This document shows, one piece after another, positions 56,711-64,000 of a stretch of DNA of 64,000 nt (within the stretch, counting starts at the first letter, position 1; every line of letters starts with the position of its first letter). A program made the position numbers and the translations under genes. The stretch is from positions 2,790,001 through 2,854,000 of the forward strand of contig OY760867.2 of assembly GCA_963664035.2 (NCBI GenBank), read 5' to 3'. The stretch comes from G958296245 sp963664035. GTDB taxonomy: Bacteria; Chloroflexota; Dehalococcoidia; Lucifugimonadales; G958296245. Below the pieces are notes generated by a model, which saw only the letters and a list, made by a program, of their open reading frames with translations, was not told the DNA's origin and did no database searches.

Positions 56711-59700
56711 ATGGCCCACCGCACCATCGTCGTCGGTCTGCTGGCGCTTTCCTGCGTCTCCCTCCTCATGTTCGCGGCCAGCGCGCAGGCGCAGGAGGAG
56801 GAAGAGGACGAGGGCAAGCCCAGCGACATATGCAACCCTCCTATCGAGCCCATAAATTACCCCATCTGCTTCCCGCCCACGCCGAGTCCCACTGCCACCC
56901 CCACGCCGAGCCCCACGCCCACGGCGAGTCCCACGGCTACGCCGCCGCCATGCGACATCGACCTTGACCCCTTCTTATGCTATACGCCTACACCTACGCA
57001 GAGTCCCACGGCCACACCTACGCAGAGTCCCACGGCTACACCTACGCAGAGTCCCACGGCCACACCTACGCAGAGTCCCACGGCCACACCTACGCAGAGT
57101 CCCACGGCCACACCTACGCAGAGTCCCACGGCCACACCTACGCCATGCGACATCGACCTTGACCCCTTGACGTGCTATACACCTACGCCTACGGCTACGG
57201 CTAGTCCCACGGCTACGGCTAGTCCCACGGCCACGGCCACGGCGAGTCCCACCGCTTCGCCCACGGCGAGTCCCACCGCTTCGCCCACGGCAAGTCCCAC
57301 CGCTTCGCCCACGGCAAGTCCCACGGCCACGCCGTCGCTACCGAGTCCGCCGGCGCCCTCGAGCGTGGGGGCGACCCCCTCGGGCAAGACCTCCATAACG
57401 GTGAGCTGGGGTTCGCGCAGCGGCATATTACGGTACGGGGTGCAGCGAAGAGCCGGCCTGACCGGCCCGTGGACCACGGTCAGCTCCTACGTGTACGGGA
57501 CGAGCCGCACGGTCTCCGGGCTTTCGTGCGGAACGACCTACTACTTCAGGGTTCGCGCTCTCGGCAACGGGTCCAAGTACAGCTACTCATGGAGCTCCTG
57601 GTCGTACACGTCCGCGACGATAAACTGCTCACCGCCCACGCCGTCAGGCGAACTGAAAGCTTCCACAAGCACAATACAGGTGGGGCAGTTTACCCGGTTG
57701 ACGGCGAGGAAGCTGTCGCCGTCCAACCTGAACGTCGAGATACGCTACCCCTACAAGCTTGTAGACGCTATCGAGTGTCCCGCAGGTTTAGATGAGGCGT
57801 CTCCCACGGGGGTCCATCGAGGCACGTCGATAACGCTGATGGGCTGCTTCGAAGGGAAAGCCACCGTGGAGTTATACACCACAGGCAACACGAGGCTGTC
57901 CTCGACAGACGTCACCATCGTGTCCGGCACACCCACGCCGACGCCGACGGCCACCCCTTCCAACAGGCCGCCCAAATTCAAGAGTGGGTCCAGCCAGGTG
58001 ACGAACAGTGAGAACTACACTGGCGTATGGGAGACGTACACCACCGAAGACCCGGACAAAAGCGACACGGTCACGTTGACGCTCAAGACCGGCGGTGACA
58101 ATGACCGGTTCAGCATCGACGCCAGCGGCGCCCTGAAGTTCAAGTCGCCCCCGGACTACGAGAAGCCGCAGGACGTGGGAAAGAATAACGTTTACAATAT
58201 CACTGTGGTGGCGACCGACGACGGCTCTCCCAAGAAATCTGTGGAGAAGACCGTCAAGGTCACGGTCACCGACGTGAACGAGCCGCCGACCATTGGCGGC
58301 TCTACCTATGTCCCATACGAGGAGAACGGCACCACTACAGTGGCGACGTACTCCGCCACAGACCCGGAGAAAGGCAAAATCACCTGGGAGCTCAAGAGCG
58401 GCGGCGACAAAAGCAGATTCAGCATCGACGCCAGCGGCGCCCTGGAGTTCAAGTCGCCCCCTGACTACGAGAAGCCGCAGGACGTGGGGAAGGTCAACAT
58501 CTATAGCATCACGGTGAAGGCAACCGACGACGGCTCTCCCAAGAAGTCTGCGGAGAAGGCCGTCACCGTTAGGGTCACCGACGTGAACGAACCGCCTGTC
58601 TTCAGCGATGGAGCTTCCACGGTTCGCGCGGTTGTCGAGAATACGTCCGGCAACACAGCGTTCGACTCCCCTGTCGGCGCGACCGACCAGGACGGCGACT
58701 CACTGACGTATTCAATATCCGGGACCGACGCGAGCTCCTTTTCCATCGACGCGACGAATGGACAACTCAAGACCAACGCGAAGCTTAATTACGAGGCCAA
58801 GTCGTCGTACTCGGCGGTGCAGGTTGACGTGACCGACAATCGCGGCGGGAGCGCCAACATCGCCGTGACCGTCAACGTCACCGACGTGAACGAACCGCCG
58901 ACCATTGGCGGCTCTACCGATGTCTCATACAAGGAGAACGGCACCACTACAGTGGCGACGTACTCCGCCACAGACCCGGAAAAAGGCAAAATCACCTGGA
59001 CGCTCAAGAGCGGCGGCGACAAAAGCAGATTCAGCATCGACGCCAGCGGCGCTCTGAGCTTTGCGTCATCCCCGGACTACGAGAGGCCGCAGGACGTGGG
59101 AAAGAACAACGTCTACAACATCACGGTGAAGGCGACCGACGACGGCTCTCCCAAGAAATCTGCGGAGAAGGCCGTCGAAGTCACTGTCACCGACGTGAAC
59201 GAACCGCCGGGCAAGCCTGTAGCGCCCACCGTCACGAGCGGCGGCCAGAGCAGCCTGAATGTAAGCTGGTCGGCGCCGTCGAACACTGGCCCCCCGATTA
59301 CAGGCTACGGAGTCAAGTACCGCAAGGGAAGCAGCGGGACGTTCAAGGGCACTAGCCATAGCGGCACTGCGACCACGGCGACGATCTCCGGTCTCGATGC
59401 TGGGACCGGCTACGAGGTGCAGGTGCGGGCCTCGAACGCCGAGGGAACAGGCGCTTGGTCGAACTCGGGAATCGGCAGCACGACGGCGACGCCGACGCCC
59501 ACACCCAGCGCGTGGCTGGAGCCCGACCCGGCTACTGTGGTCTTTCGGGCTGACGGCACTGAATGGCATAGGTTCACGGTCAAGGCCAGCGGGCCTGTGA
59601 ATGTCCAGGTCAACCCGGAACTGGTGAACACCCGGCTGGAGATCAGCACCAGCGAACAAACCACTGACCGGTGCCCGCCCTCGCTGGGCCAGCAGGCGCT

Positions 59701-60865
59701 CAGGCGGCACAACGAGCACGTTTGGCTGGCCGCGTGTCAGGAGGGTACGGCCTACGTCAAGCTGAAAAACTCGTCCGGCACGGTGCTGAAGTCCTACAAG
59801 CTGGATGTATTGGCCCCTACCCCGGCGCCTCCCGTCTGCGAGAAGGGCCGGGAGTCTATGGTCGTCCTTTCGGACAGAGACCGGCTGGGATTCGACAACC
59901 GGTGGGTAACCGGTTGCGTGTACTTCGTCCTGCGAGCCTTGTCCTTCCCTGCCCATATCCGCGTTTCGTTGGAGTCTACGGGTGTGGACCCCGTGCTCAC
60001 GGTGTACAAGGGTGAAGGGGTCAGTGGCACCGCAACCCATGCCAATGACGACACCTTGGAAGGCTCCGGCACCGGTTCTTTCTTAGGTGCTACCATTGGG
60101 CGCGGCACCTACACGTTAAAGGCTGAGGCAAAGAGTAGCCCGCCCTCGGACAGCCGTTTCCGCCTAGACATCGTGGTTGAGACCGCAGTGCTGGGCGACA
60201 TGATAGACGCGGGTAAGACCGGACACCAAGGCGACTACAGCGTCGAGTATGAAGTTCCACCTATCGGGTGGCTGCCATGGAGTTGGACGAACACTCTGGT
60301 GGGGGATGAGATAGCTAAGTGGAACAGAGCCAGCAATCTAGTTTCTTTCTGTCCCGTGGGTTCGTGCAGCGGTGCGCAGGATGGTAATGTCATGCGCACC
60401 ACCGTGCGTGTCGGCGACAAACGAAGCCACGACGCCCCGACGGTGGATGGCTGGATGGACACCAGCACAGGCAAGAGAATCATCGACTGCGGCCGTACCA
60501 TCGCGTGCCTTGCCCAAAGGCGCATTGCGCAGAATCAACACATGACCTATGTAGAGTTGCGGATAGAGAATCCCGCATGGCAGCACGATAGTGGCGGTGC
60601 CGACACCCAGGTAGAGTGGGTCAACGATCGGAATAAGCACAACGACATAAAGGACGGCAAGCTCCAGCGTTACCTGCCGTCGACGGTGCTTCATGAGTTG
60701 GGTCATGCCCTTGGTCTGGACGACCTCAGAGGCCCGGGGCAGTCAAGGTATAAAGGCTACCTGATGTACAAGGCTTACGATCATCTGGACTTGACTCCAG
60801 GTGACAGCACATACCTGAAGCAAGTCTACCGGAACCACATGTCTGAGATTCACAGGAGCCCGTGA
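56711..60865 (+). CDS. Secreted multidomain zinc metalloprotease with FN3, cadherin and PPC domains
   Basis: 1384 residues. Signal peptide (MAHRTIVVGLLALSCVSLL...ASAQA). Residues 55-210: Pro/Thr/Ser linker with six 24-base copies encoding TPTQSPTA, flanked twice by CDIDLDP. About 212-310 FN3; about 314-406 two-Cys domain; about 417-829 four cadherin-like repeats ending TVTDVNEPP; about 834-924 a second FN3; about 934-1034 a second two-Cys domain; about 1040-1159 PPC-like domain; about 1162-1384 protease domain with HELGHALGLDD at about 1328 (HExxHxxGxxD). Cadherin repeats 2 and 4 are near identical in DNA. An exported adhesion/degradation protein; overlaps the next gene by 4 bases (GTGA). Confidence 0.85.
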   Translation: MAHRTIVVGLLALSCVSLLMFAASAQAQEEEEDEGKPSDICNPPIEPINYPICFPPTPSPTATPTPSPTPTASPTATPPPCDIDLDPFLCYTPTPTQSPTATPTQSPTATPTQSPTATPTQSPTATPTQSPTATPTQSPTATPTPCDIDLDPLTCYTPTPTATASPTATASPTATATASPTASPTASPTASPTASPTASPTASPTATPSLPSPPAPSSVGATPSGKTSITVSWGSRSGILRYGVQRRAGLTGPWTTVSSYVYGTSRTVSGLSCGTTYYFRVRALGNGSKYSYSWSSWSYTSATINCSPPTPSGELKASTSTIQVGQFTRLTARKLSPSNLNVEIRYPYKLVDAIECPAGLDEASPTGVHRGTSITLMGCFEGKATVELYTTGNTRLSSTDVTIVSGTPTPTPTATPSNRPPKFKSGSSQVTNSENYTGVWETYTTEDPDKSDTVTLTLKTGGDNDRFSIDASGALKFKSPPDYEKPQDVGKNNVYNITVVATDDGSPKKSVEKTVKVTVTDVNEPPTIGGSTYVPYEENGTTTVATYSATDPEKGKITWELKSGGDKSRFSIDASGALEFKSPPDYEKPQDVGKVNIYSITVKATDDGSPKKSAEKAVTVRVTDVNEPPVFSDGASTVRAVVENTSGNTAFDSPVGATDQDGDSLTYSISGTDASSFSIDATNGQLKTNAKLNYEAKSSYSAVQVDVTDNRGGSANIAVTVNVTDVNEPPTIGGSTDVSYKENGTTTVATYSATDPEKGKITWTLKSGGDKSRFSIDASGALSFASSPDYERPQDVGKNNVYNITVKATDDGSPKKSAEKAVEVTVTDVNEPPGKPVAPTVTSGGQSSLNVSWSAPSNTGPPITGYGVKYRKGSSGTFKGTSHSGTATTATISGLDAGTGYEVQVRASNAEGTGAWSNSGIGSTTATPTPTPSAWLEPDPATVVFRADGTEWHRFTVKASGPVNVQVNPELVNTRLEISTSEQTTDRCPPSLGQQALRRHNEHVWLAACQEGTAYVKLKNSSGTVLKSYKLDVLAPTPAPPVCEKGRESMVVLSDRDRLGFDNRWVTGCVYFVLRALSFPAHIRVSLESTGVDPVLTVYKGEGVSGTATHANDDTLEGSGTGSFLGATIGRGTYTLKAEAKSSPPSDSRFRLDIVVETAVLGDMIDAGKTGHQGDYSVEYEVPPIGWLPWSWTNTLVGDEIAKWNRASNLVSFCPVGSCSGAQDGNVMRTTVRVGDKRSHDAPTVDGWMDTSTGKRIIDCGRTIACLAQRRIAQNQHMTYVELRIENPAWQHDSGGADTQVEWVNDRNKHNDIKDGKLQRYLPSTVLHELGHALGLDDLRGPGQSRYKGYLMYKAYDHLDLTPGDSTYLKQVYRNHMSEIHRSP

Positions 60866-63102
60866 CGATGAAAAAGCTGCTCGTCTTGGTTGGCGTGGCA
60901 GGTATGCTGCTACTGGCTGGGGTCGCGGTGTTCGCATTGTGGCGTCAACTGGGGAATGGAGTCAAATCAGACGGCCGGCCGGTGTTAAGCGAGGAGCATG
61001 TCTTAACCGAGCAGCAGAAACGGGCCTTAGCCGAATATATGGCGGAGGCTGAGAGGGTCAGGCAGGAGACTCAGGGTAGAGAAGGGGAATACGACGTCGT
61101 TCATGAGAGCGGCTGCATAGGGCATTACTTTGAAGTTACGGCATCGCTGGACGAGATGGCCTTGAAGGCCGCCGTTATAGCACGGGTGCGGCTCCGGCAG
61201 GTTGAGGTGGCTGGAGTCCGGCTTGCCCATTACCTTGCCCACAACGACGACGACGGCTACAACGGATCGCTCCGCTTCACGTTGGACGTTCTGGAGTACC
61301 TGAAGGGCTCCGGTGGCTCTCAGCTAACGGCTTATGCCTATGGCCGGGAGGATTGCCACGAGGACTACACTGCCCCGACCGTCCAGAAAGCTGAACAGCT
61401 TGGGGAGCCGCTGCTTGAGTTTCGTGACCGTCGCTGGGATGACCGCGAGGCCATCGTGTTCCTCCGGCGCGCCCAAACTGGTGATCTGTATCTAGGCTTT
61501 ACTGCGGTCAACGAGGGAGGCGTCTGGAGTTTCGGCGTCCAGTCCGACGAGTTCCGAGCATGGCTGCCGGCGAATTCCACCAGTACGACCGCCACCAGCA
61601 CGACCGCCACCAGTACGACGAACGCCGCCCAAACACTGGACGCCAACCGCTCGGCATCGCAAAAGGAGACGCTGCGGTTCCTGCTGGACGACCCTGACAA
61701 CCCCAGCGTCCTCAGTATCGCGGGCACCACCGGCACCGGCAACGTGGCGTCCTGGCAAGGGTCCGGGGGCGAGACCAGGGTGGCGGCCCAGCAGTCGGGC
61801 GTTCCGTCCGTGACGGTCGAGTACATCAGGTCAAGGGTGGCAGCGGTGGAGCGCGAGTACAACGGAGGCGACGGCTCCCAAGCGTACCGGGACTGTGTGG
61901 TCTTCAAGTATGAGTGGCACAGCCGGGTGCAGCAGAAGATACAGCGGTACGGCTCAATGCTCTGGCCCGTCGAAACGCAGCGAATGCAGTCCGGCCTGCC
62001 CGCCCAGACGATAGCGTTCACGACAGACTCGGTTAGGTGGCGACAACGGGACGAGACGGAGCTTCCGCCCGGAGACCGTATCTGGACGGAAGGCCCTGAC
62101 TCCCACGTGCTGGTCGGGGTCTGGCCAGGCGTCATCAAGACGACCCGTCCGCTGCCGGCTGGTGAGTACCGGGTGCTATTCGGAGCTATGCCCGCCCGCC
62201 ACGCCATCTGCGACGCTCAGCCTAGAGCGCAAACGGAGGCCTCCCAGTACGCCCTGACAGTCACGGCCCCGGCCGGGACGTTGGCCGAGTCGTTCTTCGA
62301 CCCCTACGCCTCCAGCACCGCAATCACCGGCACCACCACCGTCGGGACTATCTCATGGCAGTCCGGCAAGGTCACTGCTGACCTGACACGGAGCTTCACG
62401 GGCCACGCCCTCGACTTCATAGACCTCACGGGCACCACCACCCTGTCGCTGCCGGCCTCCAACGCCACCACCACGGCGGCGGGCGCGCTGGTCTGGGCCG
62501 TGAGCAAGCAGCCGTGGAAGGCGGGCGACAAGCTGATGCTGCGGGTGCGCAAGTACGATCCTTCCACGCTTACGCCTACTCCCACGCCTACGGCAACGTC
62601 CACTCCCACCCCTACGCCTACGGCAACGTCCACTCCCACCCCCACGCCTACGGCAACGTCCACTCCCACCCCTACGCCCACGGCAACGTCCACGCCCACT
62701 CCTACGCCCACGGCAACACCTACACCTACGCCCACGCCCACGCCTACCCCCACGGCAACGCCCGCTCCGAAGCCTACGGCAACGCCTACGCCCACCGGCC
62801 AGTTGCGCGCAGCGTCGAGTTGGATAGTCAAGGGCGGATCGACGCAGGTGACCGCATACGGCGTCAAGCCGGCTAACCTGCAAGTCAGGATTTCCACGAC
62901 AGACCACCTATCCTCCACCGGCTCGTGCGACGACGGGTTCGGCATATTCAGCGCCGGAAGCGCGGCGCCCTTCACCGAGACGCTGACCGGGTGCAACGTC
63001 GGGAGGGCGACCGTCAAGCTGGTGGCGGTCGGCAGCGGCGCCGTGCTGGCGAGCCTCCAGATAGAAGTCCTCCCGGAAGAGAGCGGAGCGGGACCCGGCT
63101 AG
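60862..63102 (+). CDS. Secreted protein with Thr-Pro linker and C-terminal two-Cys domain (paralogue of 9-1922)
   Basis: 746 residues from GTG (GTGA overlap) or from ATG 60868. N-terminal hydrophobic anchor LLVLVGVAGMLLLAGVAVFAL. Residues about 70-230 match the first domain of the 637-residue protein (LEYLKGSGGSQL, RDRRWDDREAIVFLRR). Residues about 470-560 (SFFDPYASSTAITGTTTVG...WKAGDKLMLRVRK) are shared almost exactly. Linker TPTPTATSTPTP follows, then the two-Cys domain at about 647-743 (TGSCDDG, TGCNVG). Co-transcribed with the metalloprotease; function unknown. Confidence 0.85.
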   Translation: MTMKKLLVLVGVAGMLLLAGVAVFALWRQLGNGVKSDGRPVLSEEHVLTEQQKRALAEYMAEAERVRQETQGREGEYDVVHESGCIGHYFEVTASLDEMALKAAVIARVRLRQVEVAGVRLAHYLAHNDDDGYNGSLRFTLDVLEYLKGSGGSQLTAYAYGREDCHEDYTAPTVQKAEQLGEPLLEFRDRRWDDREAIVFLRRAQTGDLYLGFTAVNEGGVWSFGVQSDEFRAWLPANSTSTTATSTTATSTTNAAQTLDANRSASQKETLRFLLDDPDNPSVLSIAGTTGTGNVASWQGSGGETRVAAQQSGVPSVTVEYIRSRVAAVEREYNGGDGSQAYRDCVVFKYEWHSRVQQKIQRYGSMLWPVETQRMQSGLPAQTIAFTTDSVRWRQRDETELPPGDRIWTEGPDSHVLVGVWPGVIKTTRPLPAGEYRVLFGAMPARHAICDAQPRAQTEASQYALTVTAPAGTLAESFFDPYASSTAITGTTTVGTISWQSGKVTADLTRSFTGHALDFIDLTGTTTLSLPASNATTTAAGALVWAVSKQPWKAGDKLMLRVRKYDPSTLTPTPTPTATSTPTPTPTATSTPTPTPTATSTPTPTPTATSTPTPTPTATPTPTPTPTPTPTATPAPKPTATPTPTGQLRAASSWIVKGGSTQVTAYGVKPANLQVRISTTDHLSSTGSCDDGFGIFSAGSAAPFTETLTGCNVGRATVKLVAVGSGAVLASLQIEVLPEESGAGPG

Positions 63103-63198
63103 GCGCCAGGTTGTCTGAACTGTGATTCGGGTGATGGGTGTGATTGGGGATGATGGGAAGGGAGTATGGGAGGGCAGCCACAAGGGCTGCACCCTACG
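63100..63198 (+). repeat. Dispersed repeat copy R3 behind the secreted paralogue
   Basis: Near-identical to 1920-2017 (see R1), beginning at the stop codon of the paralogous gene, so the duplication that made the two genes included this tail. Confidence 0.85.
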
Positions 63199-63420
63199 TG
63201 GGATGAAGGCCGTGGCGAGAGCAGGCCGCCAGAGGCCGCCGGCGGCGTCTGTTGTTTCGCCGAAGGAGGTCGTCTGAACTGTGATTCGGGTGATGGGTGT
63301 GATTTGGGATGATGGGAAGGGAGTATGGGAGAGCAGGCCGCCGGCGGCGTCTGTTGTTTCGCCTAAGGGGGTTGATTTATAATGTGGCGCAGCTTCGGAC
63401 CCGCTACGCAGGAGGACGAG
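63103..63420. other. Gene-free repeat-rich region ahead of the aminotransferase
   Basis: 318 bases. R3 (63100-63198), a shortened R4 (63272-63331), and a 29-base direct repeat AGGCCGCCGGCGGCGTCTGT... at 63233-63261 and 63335-63363. No gene; TATAAT at 63378-63383 is a likely -10 for the next gene. Confidence 0.6.
63233..63363 (+). repeat. 29-base direct repeat flanking repeat copy R4
   Basis: 63233-63261 and 63335-63363 are identical over 29 bases (AGGCCGCCGGCGGCGTCTGT then TGTTTCGCC). Between them lies R4, so the region looks like tandem duplication of one repeat cassette. Confidence 0.8.
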
Positions 63421-64000
63421 ATGCCCCAGGCCATGGCTTTCTTTCGCGGCGAGATAGTGCCCATCGCCGACGCGAAGGTAAGCATCATGACCCACGCGCT
63501 GCACTACGGGACCTCGGTCTTCGAGGGGGTGCGGGGCAACTGGAACGAGGAGAAGCAGACGCTGTTCGTCTTCCGGCTGCGGGAGCACTACGAGCGCATG
63601 CTCCAGGGCTGCCGGCTCATGATGCTGGACATCCCCTACGGCGTGGACGAGTTGTGCGACATCACCTCCACGCTGCTCCAGACCTGCGGCTACACCGAGG
63701 ACGTGTACATCAGGCCGATAGCCTACAAGAGCGAGGAGCTGGTGGCGAACCTGATGCTCCAGCGGCTGAGCAGCGACTTCGCCTTGGTGGTGGTGCCGTT
63801 CGGGTCGTACATAGAGACCGAGGGCGCGATACACTGCTGCACCTCCTCCTGGCGGCGCCTGGAGGACACGAACATACCTCCGAGGGTGAAGGTGTCGGGG
63901 GCCTACGTGAACATGATCCTGGCCAAGACGGAGGCGACGCTGGCGGGGTTCGACGAGGCAATACTGCTGAACCAGGACAGCACCGTCTCGGAGGGGGCGG
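63421..64000 (+). CDS. ilvE: Branched-chain amino acid aminotransferase, 5' part (cut by window edge)
   Basis: 193 codons open to the end of the window. Fold-type IV PLP enzyme: VSIMTHALHYGTSVFEGVRG is the IlvE signature; RVKVSGAYVNMILAKTEA has the PLP-binding Lys (RVK) and is followed by EAILLNQDSTVSEGA. Transfers the amino group to branched-chain keto acids. ATG at 63421 is preceded by GGAGGACGAG, a good ribosome site. About 110 residues are missing at the C-terminus. Confidence 0.93.
   Translation, partial: MPQAMAFFRGEIVPIADAKVSIMTHALHYGTSVFEGVRGNWNEEKQTLFVFRLREHYERMLQGCRLMMLDIPYGVDELCDITSTLLQTCGYTEDVYIRPIAYKSEELVANLMLQRLSSDFALVVVPFGSYIETEGAIHCCTSSWRRLEDTNIPPRVKVSGAYVNMILAKTEATLAGFDEAILLNQDSTVSEGA

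Overview
The window reads as a high-GC, gene-dense bacterial chromosome segment with about 65 protein genes and one tRNA gene. I infer a member of the Chloroflexota, of the SAR202/Dehalococcoidia kind. The reasons are LL-diaminopimelate aminotransferase (DapL) beside DapF, an archaeal-type phosphoglycerate mutase next to Pgk, peptide-type binding lipoproteins with a long KEVVKEVPVEV-type linker, a DUF6391 protein, Thr/Pro-linker secreted proteins, and many short dispersed repeats between genes. The lineage call is inference; no rRNA gene is present to confirm it.

Layout. 1-5547 (+): a secreted repeat-linker lipoprotein, then dapF, dapL and hflX. 5575-12790: an accessory, defence-like stretch holding a thymidylate-kinase-like P-loop protein, McrBC restriction, a ribbon-helix-helix/PaREP1 pair, a VapBC pair, and a winged-helix protein with a TIR-like domain. 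13172-14937: ctpA-smpB. 15035-20578: a small HTH protein, a DUF6391 membrane protein, a Uma2-type nuclease, a coiled-coil/nuclease-like protein and a 910-residue FG-GAP beta-propeller. 20685: tRNA-Arg(UCU). 20850-24950: a small coiled-coil membrane protein, a GIY-YIG-like protein, an M24 peptidase, a GNAT, a HAD hydrolase and an RHH-PIN toxin-antitoxin pair. 24958-31805 (mostly minus): tpiA-miaA, then a tightly overlapping operon sua5 - prenyl synthase-like - kinase - pgk - apgM, with an SRPBCC gene between them. 31874-42024 (minus): two parallel peptide/nickel-type ABC import clusters (binding protein, two permeases, no ATPase), with a DUF4399 lipoprotein and, on the plus strand, a cupredoxin-like lipoprotein gene broken by an in-frame UGA. 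42221-46848: guaA and a tandem pair of GT-C-like membrane proteins. 46852-56180: Phd-PIN, purD, a YceI lipoprotein, an MDR dehydrogenase, an aldo/keto reductase, a second coiled-coil/nuclease-like protein, queG, AbrB-PIN, a D-2-hydroxyacid dehydrogenase and an unlisted 49-residue basic protein. 56711-63102: a 1384-residue secreted multidomain metalloprotease overlapping a paralogue of the first gene in the window. 63421-end: a branched-chain aminotransferase, cut by the window edge.

The most interesting material is: (i) an apparently uncharacterised two-cysteine domain of about 90 residues, seen four times in three secreted proteins; (ii) a palindromic repeat family for which one filled and one apparently empty copy of the same host repeat are both present; (iii) a GTCTCATT array whose units are spaced alternately 10 and 11 bp, i.e. 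in helical phase, ahead of purD; (iv) a TIR-like protein with a consensus promoter and an apparent Glu-to-Gln change in its active-site motif; (v) an in-frame UGA inside an otherwise intact cupredoxin frame; (vi) a probable AUC start codon for hflX; and (vii) promoter-operator palindromes at the toxin-antitoxin modules, one of which predicts a leaderless mRNA.
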